NCBI RefSeq assembly: GCF_007829815.1
Contig: NZ_VIWT01000001.1
Location: 5,175,001 to 5,239,000 of the forward strand
Direction of reading: 5' to 3'
Origin: Kitasatospora viridis
GTDB lineage: Bacteria > Actinomycetota > Actinomycetes > Streptomycetales > Streptomycetaceae
Length of the DNA stretch: 64,000 nucleotides
Shown here: piece by piece, positions 23,604-32,138 of the stretch
How the letters are laid out: every line of letters starts with the position of its first letter
How positions within the stretch are numbered: the first letter of the stretch is position 1
Made by a program: the position numbers and the translations under genes
The notes under the pieces: model-generated
What the model was told of the DNA's origin: nothing
The model's input: the letters and a program-made list of their open reading frames with translations, nothing else
Database searches by the model: none

Positions 23604-24806
23604 GTGGACACGACCGAGCCAGGCACCGGAGCCGTGGCGGAACGCCGGGCGGCGGTGGCGGAGTTCGCCGCCGCGCTGCGCCAACTGCGCCTGAGGGCGG
23701 GTCAGCCGTCGTTCCGGGCGATGGCCGGCGCGACGGGGGCGATCTCGCACACCACGCTGCACGAGGCGGCATCGGGCACCCGGCTGCCGTCCTGGCCCAC
23801 CACCAGGAGCTACGTCCAGGCCTGCGGCGGCAGCGAACCCGAGTGGCACGAGCGGTGGCTGGCCGCCGCGCAGGCCGGGGCGGTTCCGGAGCCGGCCGAC
23901 CTGCCGCCCACCACGGTTCCCGCCGTTCCCGCCGCTGATGGCGGGTCAGACGAGCCCGGCCGGGACGAGCCGGGTCAGGACGAGCCGGCCCCGCCGCTCC
24001 ACCCCCGGAAGCCGGCCCGCGCACTGCGGCGGCGCCGACTCCTCGTGCTCACCCACGCGCTCGCGCTGGCGGCCGGCGCCGCGATCGGCGCCGGAGCCGT
24101 GCCCGCCGGCCACGGGCCGACCGGTGCGGCCGCCGGGGAGCCGCCGGCCGCGCCCGGTTACGTCGCCCGGATCGCCTCGGCGACCGGGGCGGTGTACGCG
24201 ACGTCGACGAAGCTCCCGGTCACCCACCCGGTCGCCGCCGGCGACACCCTCGTGGTGCCGGTGATGCTCACCAACACCCACGACGGGACGGTCAGCGCGA
24301 CCGACAGCCGGGGCAACACCTACACCACGGCGGCGGACCAGCCCGACGGCGGCGCCGGCGACCGCACTCTGATCCTCACCGCCGTCGCGGTCAAGGCGCT
24401 GACGACCTCGGACACGATCACCCTCAGCTATCCGTCCACGGGCGAACAGCACGTGGCGGTGGACGAGTTGGCCAACGTCGGGGCGGTCGACCAGCACGCC
24501 GCCGCGACCGGCGGCGCGGGCACCGGCTTCGACTCCGGGCCGACGCCGCCCACGGCCACCCGGTCCGAGCTGGTCTTCGCCGTCGCGGGCGTCCAGGGCG
24601 GTGCGGCGGTGGCCTGGTCCGACGGGTTCACCGCCCTGCCGACGCTGTTCGTCAGCCAGGACCAGCTGGCCACGGGCTACGAGACGGTCGGCGCCCCCGG
24701 CAGCTACGCGGCCGCTGGCACCTGCGACCACCAGTGGATGGCCGCGGCCGTCGCCTTCGCGCCCGCAAGGGCTGGCAATGGAAAAGGGTTGGTGAAGAGT
24801 TCCTAA
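23604..24806 (+). CDS. Single-pass membrane protein with cytosolic HTH and external beta domain
   Basis: 400 residues from GTG 23604, preceded by AAGGGGGA. Residues 10-90 resemble the XRE-like HTH common in streptomycete regulators (LRQLRLRAGQPSFRAMAGAT, then SHTTLHEAASGTRLPSW and YVQACGG...WHERWLAA). A charged linker (95-145) leads to a basic RRRRLL cluster and one hydrophobic helix at about 152-173. The extracellular 220 residues are Thr/Ser/Gly-rich and beta-strand-like (TLVVPVMLTNTHDGTVSATD) with a single late cysteine. This layout, DNA-binding inside and a sensor outside, suggests a membrane-bound transcription factor. It is not RodZ, which has a different linker. The domain outside is not recognised. 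Confidence 0.65.
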   Translation: MDTTEPGTGAVAERRAAVAEFAAALRQLRLRAGQPSFRAMAGATGAISHTTLHEAASGTRLPSWPTTRSYVQACGGSEPEWHERWLAAAQAGAVPEPADLPPTTVPAVPAADGGSDEPGRDEPGQDEPAPPLHPRKPARALRRRRLLVLTHALALAAGAAIGAGAVPAGHGPTGAAAGEPPAAPGYVARIASATGAVYATSTKLPVTHPVAAGDTLVVPVMLTNTHDGTVSATDSRGNTYTTAADQPDGGAGDRTLILTAVAVKALTTSDTITLSYPSTGEQHVAVDELANVGAVDQHAAATGGAGTGFDSGPTPPTATRSELVFAVAGVQGGAAVAWSDGFTALPTLFVSQDQLATGYETVGAPGSYAAAGTCDHQWMAAAVAFAPARAGNGKGLVKSS

Positions 24807-24860
24807 AGGTGATCTACTGTGCACCGTTCACGATCTTTCACGGGGGAAGTAGGTCCAGCG

Positions 24861-26120
24861 ATGAAGCTGTCACGTGTCTCGGCGATCCTCACCGCGGTTG
24901 CCGTCGCACCGGCAGTCCTGATGCCGGCCTCGGCGTTCGCCGCCGACGGCAGCCGCCCGCCCGCCAACTCGGCGCCGGACGCCCCCGTGCCGGGCAGCGC
25001 CACGACCACCCCGGACGCCCCGGTCGCCCCGCCGAAGCCGGCGGACGCGACGGCGGACGAGCGCGCCGAGGTGCAGCGGATCCTCGCGGACCCGAACATC
25101 GGACGCGGCGTCCGGGAGGGCGCCCAGCAGGCGCTGAACGGCACCCCGGCGGACGTCCACCAGTTCCTGACGGTCGGTCGGTTCAAGGCGCAGGACGATG
25201 ACGACCGTGTGCGGGTGACGCAGATCATCGCTGATCCGAAGTCGGGTCCTGGGGTGAAGGCTGCTGCCTCGAAGGCGATGGACGGGTCGATCGAGGATGT
25301 GCGTCAGTTCTTGGCGGTTGGTCGGTTCAAGGCGCAGGACGACGATGACCGTGTGCGGGTGTCGCAGATCATGGCTGATCCGAAGTCGGGTCCTGGGGTG
25401 AAGGCTGCTGCCTCGAAGGCGATGGACGGGTCGATCGAGGATGTGCGTCAGTTCTTGGCGGTTGGTCGGTTCAAGGCGCAGGACGATGACGACCGTGTGC
25501 GGGTGTCGCAGATCATGGCTGATCCGAAGTCGGGTCCTGGGGTGAAGGCTGCTGCCTCGAAGGCGATGGACGGGTCGATCGAGGATGTGCGTCAGTTCCT
25601 GGCGGTCGGTCGGTTCAAGGCGCAGGACGATGACGACCGCGTCCTGGTGTCGCAGATCATGGCCGACCCCAAGTCCGGTCCCGCGGTGAAGGCTGCCGCC
25701 TCGAAGGCCATGGACGGCACCATCGACGACGTCCGCCAGTTCCTGCGCTCCGGCCGGAGCGACGCCGCCGCGAAGGACAAGGCCGCCGCCGACGCGGCAG
25801 CTGCCGCTGCCGCCGACCACACCGCGGGCAACTCCGGTGCCGCGCAGCAGCCCGGCACCGCGAACCCGGCCACCGCCGTCACCACCGCGGTGACCGGTGC
25901 GGGCACGACCTCCGGCGCTGCCGGCACCACCGGCACTGTGGCCACCACGGACACCACCGGCACCACCGCCGGCACCGACGCCCCCGGCGGCGCCACCAGG
26001 CTCGCCTACACCGGCGGCGGCACCGAACTCCCGTGGGAGCTCGGCGGTTCCGCCGCGGTGCTCGCCGCCGGCGCCGGCCTGCTGTACGCCAACCGCCGCC
26101 GCCCGTCCACCGAGGGCTGA
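24861..26120 (+). CDS. Sortase-anchored ALF-repeat surface protein
   Basis: 419 residues from ATG 24861. A Sec signal peptide (LSRVSAILTAVAVAPAVL, cleavage after AFA near 27) is followed by a Pro/Ala linker and five copies of a 48-residue ALF-type repeat; the first is divergent (about 25,050-25,172) and four are nearly identical. Each has VGRFKAQDDDDRVRVSQI and KAAASKAMDG. A long Ala/Thr/Gly-rich stalk precedes the sorting signal: LAYTG at about residue 379, a hydrophobic helix and the basic tail NRRRPSTEG. LAxTG is the class E sortase motif of streptomycetes, so the protein is attached to peptidoglycan. ALF repeats have unknown function; surface display suggests binding or morphology. Confidence 0.8.
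   Translation: MKLSRVSAILTAVAVAPAVLMPASAFAADGSRPPANSAPDAPVPGSATTTPDAPVAPPKPADATADERAEVQRILADPNIGRGVREGAQQALNGTPADVHQFLTVGRFKAQDDDDRVRVTQIIADPKSGPGVKAAASKAMDGSIEDVRQFLAVGRFKAQDDDDRVRVSQIMADPKSGPGVKAAASKAMDGSIEDVRQFLAVGRFKAQDDDDRVRVSQIMADPKSGPGVKAAASKAMDGSIEDVRQFLAVGRFKAQDDDDRVLVSQIMADPKSGPAVKAAASKAMDGTIDDVRQFLRSGRSDAAAKDKAAADAAAAAAADHTAGNSGAAQQPGTANPATAVTTAVTGAGTTSGAAGTTGTVATTDTTGTTAGTDAPGGATRLAYTGGGTELPWELGGSAAVLAAGAGLLYANRRRPSTEG
25173..25748 (+). repeat. Four 144-bp coding tandem repeats
   Basis: Units begin at 25173, 25317, 25461 and 25605, exactly 144 bases apart, each starting GTC or GTT then GGTCGGTTCAAG. Units 1 to 3 are almost identical at the DNA level and use many T-ending codons (GGT, GCT, GAT, CGT) that are rare in the flanks; unit 4 switches to C-ending codons midway. 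This suggests recent duplication or gene conversion. Confidence 0.9.
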
Positions 26121-26133
26121 GCGCCCCTCGTAA

Positions 26134-26173
26134 CCGATTGGCCCGCACCGGGGAACCGGCGCGGGCCAATCGG
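26134..26173. terminator. Bidirectional terminator
   Basis: An 18-bp stem with one mismatch and a GGAA loop: left arm 26134-26151 (CCGATTGGCCCGC...), right arm 26156-26173. It is followed by CTTTA. It lies between the convergent surface-protein and LCP genes. Confidence 0.8.
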
Positions 26174-26186
26174 CTTTACACGTCCG

Positions 26187-27887
26187 TCAGTTAGCGGAGT
26201 CCGGCACGCTGGGGCTGCGCGCGTAGGCCTGGGTGGGGTTCATGCCCACGCCGTTGAGCTTCACCGTGTCCTGGGTGGAGACCTGGGCGCACTTGCTGCT
26301 GTCGTCGGCGGTCTGCGCGTCCGAGTTCGACAGCGCGGCCTGGGTGTTGACCGGCGCCGGGGCCGCGGGCGAGCCACTGCCGGACCCGCCGCCGGACCCG
26401 CCGAAGGTGGTGCCGCTGGGCCAGTCCTTGCCGATCACCAGGGTGATCCCGGAGCCGTCGCCGGGCTTGACGGCCGAGGCGGGCAGGCCGACCGAGGCGG
26501 CGACCTCCTGGGCGTCGGCCTCACGCCCGGCGGTGTAGGTGACCTCGCTCGTCTCGTCGGTGCCGACCGCGTTGGTGGCGGCGGTGCCGGAGTTGTAGCC
26601 GGCGGCCTTCAGCGCGTCGGCCACGTCGCCGGCGCGGCCGGCGATGCCGCTGCCGTTCTTCACGTGCACCGCGATCTCGGACTTCGCCGCCCCGCCGTCG
26701 GCGGGCGCGGCCGCGCTGGTGGGCGCGGGCGCGGGGGCGGAGCTGTCGTCCGGGTTGGCGGTGGAGGTGGCCGAGGCGGCGGCGGAGGACTTGGAGCCGT
26801 CGCCGTTGGTCAGCGAGGCGTCGTTGATGATCGCGTTGAAGAGGTTCTTCGCCGCCGGGGCGACGATCACCCGGGCCGGGTTGGTGGGGTCGGGGGAGTT
26901 CTGCATCGTGGTCATGGTGATGCGGTTGGTCGGCACCTTGTTCAGGTCGTCGCCCAGGTTCACCAGGTTGGTGATGCCGTTCAGCCCGTCGTCGACGGTG
27001 AGCGCCTTGGTGGCGGCGTTGGCCAGCGAGAGCATCGCGGCCGGGTTGGTCAGCGTGCCGGCGCTCTTGAGCTGGCGGACCATCGAGCCGATGAACATGT
27101 GCTGGGCGACCGTGCGGCCCAGGTCCGAGCCGTCGCCGAAGCCGTGCCGGGTGCGCAGGAACTCCAGCGCGGGCAGGCCCTGCAGGGTGTGGTTGCCCTT
27201 CTTCAGCTTCAGGTGCGAGTCGGGGTCGTAGACGTTGTTGTCGACGCAGACCGGCACGCCGCCGACCGCGTTGGACATGCTCACCACGCCGCCGAAGTCG
27301 ACCATCATGAAGTGGTCGATGGGTATGCCGGTCAGCTGGTGCACGGCGGCCACGGTGCAGCCCGGGCCGTACTGCAGGCTGCTGTTGATGATGTCGCGGT
27401 GCGGCTTCATCGAGGTGTGGTTCTGGGTGTCGGTGCAGCCGGGCAGGTTGGCGACGGTGTCGCGCGGCACGCTCATCACGGTCGCGTTGCTGCGGTCGGC
27501 GGAGACGTGCAGCACCATCTCGACGTCGGCGTTGGCGCCGGCCCCGCCGTCGGAGCAGTCGCCGCCGATCTGGCAGTCCTCGGCGGTGGCGCGGGTGTCC
27601 GAGCCGAGCACCAGGATGTTGATCGGGGTGCGGCCGAAGGCGTCCGGCTTCTCGTGCCCGGCGTCGCCGGAGGTGCCGGCGAACAGCGGCGCGTGCTTGA
27701 TGTTGCCGTTCAGCATCTCGTAGACGTAGCCGATGCCGCCGGCGGCCAGCACCATCACGCCCGCCGTGGTGTACGCGAGGATCCGCAGGCCCTTGCGCTT
27801 CGGCTTCTTCCGGCTCTTTCGCGCAGCCGCCCGGCCCCCGGCGGCCGGCTGGGCCCGCTTGTTGCCACTCACCGGCACGTCGGTCAT
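26187..27887 (-). CDS. LytR-CpsA-Psr (LCP) phosphotransferase with LytR_C domain
   Basis: 566 residues from ATG 27887. A basic N-terminus (ARKSRKKPKRKG) and one membrane helix (about residues 38-58) place the rest outside the cell. The LCP domain (about 95-330) contains the family motifs ILVLGSDTR, SVPRDTVANLPGC, FGGVVSMSNAVGGVPVCVD and ALEFLRTRHGFGDGSDLGR with the arginines that hold the polyprenyl pyrophosphate. A Ser/Pro/Ala linker joins it to a LytR C-terminal domain (about 425-510; IAVHVKNGSGIAGRAGDVADAL), then a Ser/Gly tail. LCP enzymes attach secondary wall polymers such as teichoic acids to peptidoglycan. It belongs to the larger, two-domain LCP class of actinomycetes. Confidence 0.9.
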   Translation of the reverse strand: MTDVPVSGNKRAQPAAGGRAAARKSRKKPKRKGLRILAYTTAGVMVLAAGGIGYVYEMLNGNIKHAPLFAGTSGDAGHEKPDAFGRTPINILVLGSDTRATAEDCQIGGDCSDGGAGANADVEMVLHVSADRSNATVMSVPRDTVANLPGCTDTQNHTSMKPHRDIINSSLQYGPGCTVAAVHQLTGIPIDHFMMVDFGGVVSMSNAVGGVPVCVDNNVYDPDSHLKLKKGNHTLQGLPALEFLRTRHGFGDGSDLGRTVAQHMFIGSMVRQLKSAGTLTNPAAMLSLANAATKALTVDDGLNGITNLVNLGDDLNKVPTNRITMTTMQNSPDPTNPARVIVAPAAKNLFNAIINDASLTNGDGSKSSAAASATSTANPDDSSAPAPAPTSAAAPADGGAAKSEIAVHVKNGSGIAGRAGDVADALKAAGYNSGTAATNAVGTDETSEVTYTAGREADAQEVAASVGLPASAVKPGDGSGITLVIGKDWPSGTTFGGSGGGSGSGSPAAPAPVNTQAALSNSDAQTADDSSKCAQVSTQDTVKLNGVGMNPTQAYARSPSVPDSAN

Positions 27888-28057
27888 CTCCACACGCCTT
27901 CCTGGCTCGGGTGCGCTCGTGCGTCGCTGCTCGGAAGTGTTGACACGGGACAACCCGTGCGCGGTTGCAGCATCCGCGCAATGTAGCAAGCGCTGCTTAT
28001 GGGTCGGCCAGAGGGTTTGGGGGAGGACTCGGGGAGCGTGCCCCACCGCGCCGGCGG

Positions 28058-28957
28058 TCAGTGCAGGGCGGCGCCGCGGAGCAGCAGGAGCAGCAGGTCG
28101 GCCGCGCTGAGGGCGACGGTGAGCAGGAACGGCGCCCGGCTCACCGGGTTCCCGGCCCGGGCGAGCGCGGCGGCGGTCAGGGCGCAGCCGCCGGCGAGCC
28201 CGGCCCAGCCGATCGGCCCGGCCGGGCCCGACGGGCCGAGCACCAGGACGCCCGAGGCCGCGAGCAGCGCCGCGGCGGCGAGCACCCGGCTGCGGGTGCG
28301 GCCCAGGCGCTGGGGCAGCCCGCGCACGCCGGCGGCCAGGTCGGCGTCGATGTCCGGCAGCACGTTGGTCAGGTGCGCGCCCACGCCGAGCAGCGCCGCG
28401 GCCGCGACCAGCCACCACGCGGGCCACGGCCGACCGGGCAGCGACAGGGTGACGAACGCGGGCAGCAGGCCGAAGGCGAGCGCGTAGGGGAGCCAGGACC
28501 ACCGGGTGCGCTTGAGCCGGGCGTTGTAGGCCAGGCCCGCCGCCACGCCGCCCAGGTGCGCCGCCCCCGCCGCGCTGCCGCAGGCGAGCGAGAGCGGCAC
28601 GCAGGCCGCGCCGGCGCAGCAGGCGGCGGCGGTGGCGGACGCCGGGGCCAGGGCGCCGCGGGCCAGCGGCTTGTCGGTCCGGGCGGCGGCCAGGTCACGC
28701 CGCAGGTCGATGACGTCGTTGCTCCAGCCGATGCACAGCTGCCCGCAGAGCACCGCGGCGCCCACCAGCAGCCAGCCGGCCGGGCCCCGGCCGGTGGCGG
28801 CGGCGAGTGCGGTCGCCAGGCCGGCCACCGCGAAGGCCGGGACGGGGTGTGCGGCCAGCAGCAGGTCGCGGGCCGGGACCGGACGCCGAGCCGCACCCGC
28901 TGCCTCGGCGGGCGGCTCGGTCCGCCCCACCCCGGGCGGCAGCGCTTCGGTCGGCAC
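28058..28957 (-). CDS. UbiA-family prenyltransferase
   Basis: 299 residues if started at GTG 28957; a GTG at 28990 would add 11, and neither has a ribosome site. About eight membrane segments are visible. The first aspartate-rich motif is NDVIDLRRDLAAART with DKPLARG (near residue 75), and the second is DIDADLAAGVRG (near 200); both are the Mg-prenyl-pyrophosphate sites of UbiA enzymes. The family transfers prenyl groups to aromatic acceptors. It is divergent from a type III polyketide synthase, whose start is about 100 bases away, so prenylation of the polyketide product is likely but unproved. The gene is typical of SCO-type UbiA proteins in length. Confidence 0.8.
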   Translation of the reverse strand: MPTEALPPGVGRTEPPAEAAGAARRPVPARDLLLAAHPVPAFAVAGLATALAAATGRGPAGWLLVGAAVLCGQLCIGWSNDVIDLRRDLAAARTDKPLARGALAPASATAAACCAGAACVPLSLACGSAAGAAHLGGVAAGLAYNARLKRTRWSWLPYALAFGLLPAFVTLSLPGRPWPAWWLVAAAALLGVGAHLTNVLPDIDADLAAGVRGLPQRLGRTRSRVLAAAALLAASGVLVLGPSGPAGPIGWAGLAGGCALTAAALARAGNPVSRAPFLLTVALSAADLLLLLLRGAALH

Positions 28958-29043
28958 GCCGTCGATGCTAGGTCCGGCCGAGCTGATCACCCGTCAGCCA
29001 CGCGCGGCACCCGCGGATCCCCGGATCGCCCCCGGCCGGGTCC

Positions 29044-29049
29044 TACGAT
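29044..29049 (+). promoter_or_regulatory. -10 element of probable leaderless PKS transcript
   Basis: TACGAT ends six bases before the ATG of the polyketide synthase gene, with GACCGA between. No ribosome site exists, so the message is probably leaderless. A closely similar arrangement occurs before the kinase gene at 47713 and the ArsR gene at 32120. Confidence 0.5.
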
Positions 29050-29055
29050 GACCGA

Positions 29056-30138
29056 ATGACCCGGATTGTGGCGGTTCACGGTGTCCTGCCGTCGCGCCGC
29101 TACGCACAGCACCAGATCACGGCGGCGGTCGAGGCGATCTGCCGCCTGCCCCGCGGCGATCGCCGCCTGCTGCACCGGGTGCACGCCGCAGCCGGGGTGA
29201 CCACCCGTCACCTGGCCGTGCCGGTCGAGGACTGCGCCCGCCTGGACGGCTTCGGCGCCCGCAACGACGCCTACCTGCGGGGCGCGCTCGCCCTGGGGCG
29301 GGAGGCCGCGCAGGGCGCGCTCGACCAGGCCGGGATCGGCGCGCACGAGGTGGACCTGGTGGTCTCCACCACGGTCACCGGCATCGCCACCCCCTCGCTG
29401 GAGGCCCGGCTCGCCGGCGTCCTGGGCCTGCGCCCGGACGTGAAGCGGGTGCCGCTCTTCGGCCTCGGCTGCGCCGGCGGGGCCGCCGGGCTGGCCCGGC
29501 TGCACGACTACCTCACCGGCCATCCCGACCAGACCGCGCTGCTGCTCTCCGTCGAGCTGTGCTCCGCCACGCTGCAGCGCACCGACGCCTCGCTGCAGAA
29601 CCTCGTCGCCGGCGCCCTGTTCGGCGACGGCGCGGCGGCCGTCCTCGCCGTCGGCCGCGACCGCGCGGGCGCGCTCGCCGGTCAGGGCGACCGGGACGGC
29701 CGGCGGCCCGAGATCACCGCCACCCGCAGCCACCTGTTCCCGGACACCGAGCACCTGCTGGGCTGGACCGTCCGGGACACCGGCTTCCACATCATGCTCG
29801 GCGCCGACCTGCCCGACCTGGTCCGCCGTCACCTCGGCCCCGTCGTGCGGGAGTTCCTCGCCGAGCACGAGCTGAAGACCGAGGACGTCACCGCCTGGGT
29901 CTGCCACCCGGGCGGGCCCAAGGTGCTGGACGCGGTGCGGGAGGCGCTCGCCCTGCCGCCGCGGGCCCTGGAGGCGACCTGGCGCTCGCTGGCCGGGGTC
30001 GGCAACCTCTCCTCCGCCTCGGTGCTGCACATCCTGCGCGACACCCTCGCCGGCCAGTCGCCGCCACCGGGCACCCCGGGCCTGCTGCTCGCCATGGGCC
30101 CCGGGTTCGGCGTCGAGCTCGTCCTGCTGCGCTGGTAG
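29056..30138 (+). CDS. Type III polyketide synthase
   Basis: 360 residues, ATG 29056. The catalytic triad of chalcone-synthase-type enzymes is visible: Cys139 in LFGLGCAGGAAGLARL, His284 in CHPGGPKVL and Asn317 in GVGNLSSASVLHIL. The C-terminal GPGFGVELVLLRW is the family end motif. It condenses malonyl-CoA on a starter without acyl carrier protein. Together with the next two genes the layout matches srsA-srsB-srsC of Streptomyces griseus, which makes alkylresorcinol-type phenolic lipids and their quinones, so SrsA-like activity is a good guess; a 1,3,6,8-tetrahydroxynaphthalene (RppA) role is less likely because no P450 is beside it. Downstream genes follow within seven bases. Confidence 0.85.
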   Translation: MTRIVAVHGVLPSRRYAQHQITAAVEAICRLPRGDRRLLHRVHAAAGVTTRHLAVPVEDCARLDGFGARNDAYLRGALALGREAAQGALDQAGIGAHEVDLVVSTTVTGIATPSLEARLAGVLGLRPDVKRVPLFGLGCAGGAAGLARLHDYLTGHPDQTALLLSVELCSATLQRTDASLQNLVAGALFGDGAAAVLAVGRDRAGALAGQGDRDGRRPEITATRSHLFPDTEHLLGWTVRDTGFHIMLGADLPDLVRRHLGPVVREFLAEHELKTEDVTAWVCHPGGPKVLDAVREALALPPRALEATWRSLAGVGNLSSASVLHILRDTLAGQSPPPGTPGLLLAMGPGFGVELVLLRW

Positions 30139-30144
30139 CCGCCG

Positions 30145-30672
30145 ATGACCCCCTACACGCTGCTGATCCTGCTGGTCGCCCTCGAACGCGGCGCCGAACT
30201 GGTCGTCGCCCGGCGCAACGCCGCCTGGAGCCGGGCGCGCGGCGGCGTCGAGCACGGGGCGGGCCACTACCCCGCGATGGTCGCCCTGCACACCGCGCTG
30301 CTGGCCGGCTGCCTGCTGGAGACCGCGCTGCTGCGGCGGCCCTTCGTGCCCGCGCTCGGCTGGCCGGCCCTGGCCGCCGTGCTGGCCGCGCAGGCGCTGC
30401 GCTGGTGGTGCGTCACCAGCCTCGGGCCGCGCTGGAACACCCGCGTCATCGTGGTGCCCGGGCTGCCGCTGGTGCGCGGCGGCCCGTACCGGTGGCTGCG
30501 CCACCCCAACTACCTCGCCGTCGTCCTCGAAGGGATCGCGCTCCCGCTGGTGCACGCGGACTGGATCACCGCCACGGTGTTCACCGTGCTCAACGCCCGG
30601 CTGCTGGCCGTCCGGCTGCGCTGCGAGAACACCGCCCTCGCGGGCGCCGGGGCGGTCGGGGCCGCCGGGTGA
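30145..30672 (+). CDS. Isoprenylcysteine carboxyl methyltransferase-type enzyme (SrsB-like)
   Basis: 175 residues from ATG 30145, six bases after the synthase stop. It has four to five membrane helices and the ICMT/PEMT SAM-binding region: VPGLPLVRGGPYRWLRHPNYL, then VVLEGIALPL and an acidic EN pair in RLRCENTAL near the C-terminus. In the srs operon the homologous SrsB methylates the hydroxyl of the alkylresorcinol produced by SrsA; the same reaction on the product of the neighbouring synthase is inferred. Its last four bases overlap the next start (GTGA), showing translational coupling. Confidence 0.8.
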   Translation: MTPYTLLILLVALERGAELVVARRNAAWSRARGGVEHGAGHYPAMVALHTALLAGCLLETALLRRPFVPALGWPALAAVLAAQALRWWCVTSLGPRWNTRVIVVPGLPLVRGGPYRWLRHPNYLAVVLEGIALPLVHADWITATVFTVLNARLLAVRLRCENTALAGAGAVGAAG

Positions 30673-31697
30673 TCGACCTGCTCGTGGTCGGCGGGGGACC
30701 GGCCGGACTGGCCACGGCCGTGCACGCCGCCGAGGCCGGGCTGGACGTCGTGGTCGCCGAACCGCGCACCGCGCCGATCGACAAGGCCTGTGGTGAGGGC
30801 CTGATGCCGCACGGCGCCCGGGCGCTCGCCGAGCTCGGCGTCCGGGTGGCGGGGCGGCCGCTGCTCGGCATCCGCTACCTCGACGGCCGGCACCAGGCCG
30901 ACGCGCCGTTCCGGGGCACGCCCGGGCTCGGGGTGCGCCGCACCGAGCTGCACGCGGCGCTCGCCCGGCGGGTCGCCGAGCTGGGCGTGCCGGTCCTGTC
31001 GCTGCGCGTCGACGAGGTCCGCCAGGACGGGGCGCGGGTGTACGCGGCCGGGCTGACGGCCCGTCACCTCGCCGCCGCCGACGGGCTGCACTCGCCGATC
31101 CGGCGCCGGCTGGGCCTGCTGCGCGCCGAGCCCTGGCCCGCCCGGGGGTGGCCGGCCCGGCACGGCCTGCGCCGTCACTTCGCCGTCCGACCCTGGTCCG
31201 ACCGGGTCGAGGTGCACTGGGCGGCCCGGTCCGAGGCCTACGTGACGCCAGTCGCCCCGGACCTGGTCGGCGTCGCCCTGCTGACCGGCGAACGGGGCTC
31301 CTTCGACGACCAGCTCGCCCGCTTCCCCGCGCTGCGGGAGCGCTTGGACGCGAGCGCGGCGGGCCCCGTCCGGGGCGCCGGGCCGATGCGCCAGCGCGTC
31401 CGCGCCCGGGTGGCGGGCCGGGTGCTGCTGGTCGGCGACGCGGCCGGCTACGTCGACGCGCTCACCGGCGAGGGCATCTCGCTCGCCCTCGCCGAGGCGG
31501 CGGCCCTGGTCCGCTGCGTCCGCCTCGGCCGGCCCGACGCCTACGAGCACGCGTGGCGCCGCGCCACCCGCCGCCACCGCCTGCTCACCCACGCGCTGCT
31601 GTGGGCGCGGCACCGCGCGGGGCTCGCACCCCACATCGTGCCGACGGCCGCCCGCCTGCCGGCGCTCTTCGCGGGCGTGGTCGACCGGCTGTCCTGA
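30669..31697 (+). CDS. FAD-dependent oxygenase/oxidoreductase (SrsC-like)
   Basis: 342 residues from GTG 30669, overlapping the previous stop. The FAD dinucleotide motif GGGPAGLATAVHAAEAG is at residues 8-24; the middle DG motif is AAADGLHSPIRRRLGLL and the C-terminal flavin motif is VLLVGDAAGYVDALTGEGI. This is the geranylgeranyl-reductase/p-hydroxybenzoate-hydroxylase type. In the srs cluster the flavoprotein hydroxylates the methylated resorcinol toward a quinone; the same order of genes supports the same step here. The chain is shorter than many aromatic hydroxylases (about 390-500) because the C-terminal part is compact. Confidence 0.8.
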   Translation: MIDLLVVGGGPAGLATAVHAAEAGLDVVVAEPRTAPIDKACGEGLMPHGARALAELGVRVAGRPLLGIRYLDGRHQADAPFRGTPGLGVRRTELHAALARRVAELGVPVLSLRVDEVRQDGARVYAAGLTARHLAAADGLHSPIRRRLGLLRAEPWPARGWPARHGLRRHFAVRPWSDRVEVHWAARSEAYVTPVAPDLVGVALLTGERGSFDDQLARFPALRERLDASAAGPVRGAGPMRQRVRARVAGRVLLVGDAAGYVDALTGEGISLALAEAAALVRCVRLGRPDAYEHAWRRATRRHRLLTHALLWARHRAGLAPHIVPTAARLPALFAGVVDRLS

Positions 31698-31712
31698 GTC
31701 GGCCCCCGGGCT

Positions 31713-32120
31713 TCAGCGGGCGGGTTCGGCCACCGCGTCGTCCGGGAGGTCCCGCTCGGCGTCGTCCAGCGTGTCGGTGAGCCCGAGGCGCAGGTGCTCG
31801 ATGTGGTAGACCGCCTGGTCGAGGAGCTCGGCGACGTGGTTGTCGTACAGCGCGTAGACCACGGAGCGGCCCTGCCGGGTCCCGACCACCAGGCCGAGGT
31901 TGCGCAGCAGGCGCAGCTGGTGGGAGCAGGCGGACTGCTCCATGCCGACCTCGTGGGCGAGTTCGGTGGCGGCGCAGGGCCCTTCGCGCAGCCGGGAGAG
32001 GATCAGCAGCCGGGACGGCGTGGCCAGGGCCTGCAGCGTGTTCGCGACGCGGGCGGCGCCGGTGGCGTCCAGGCGCGCGTGCGGGGCGACGTTCTTCGCG
32101 GATGCGGCTCCATGACCCAT
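31713..32120 (-). CDS. ArsR/SmtB-family metal-sensing repressor (CzrA-like)
   Basis: 135 residues from the ATG at 32120, preceded by TAAGAT and seven bases, consistent with leaderless expression; an ATG nine bases further is possible. The HTH is at about 45-90 (LATPSRLLILSRLREGPCAATELAHEVGMEQSACSHQLRLLRNLG is the region, motif HQLRLLRNLG). The C-terminal helix carries a D-x-H followed by H-x-x-H set (DNHVAELLDQAVYHIEHL, residues about 97-114), the alpha-5 metal site of CzrA and SmtB, which sense Zn, Co or Ni. It is divergent from a P1B-4 ATPase and an operator lies between them. Repression is relieved when metal binds. Confidence 0.85.
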   Translation of the reverse strand: MGHGAASAKNVAPHARLDATGAARVANTLQALATPSRLLILSRLREGPCAATELAHEVGMEQSACSHQLRLLRNLGLVVGTRQGRSVVYALYDNHVAELLDQAVYHIEHLRLGLTDTLDDAERDLPDDAVAEPAR

Positions 32121-32138
32121 GCGGGTCATCTTACAGCG

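Noticed and set aside
29056..30138. RppA-type melanin pathway
   Set aside because: The enzyme could resemble RppA, but no P450 or other hpd gene is adjacent; the methyltransferase and flavoprotein order matches srsABC better.
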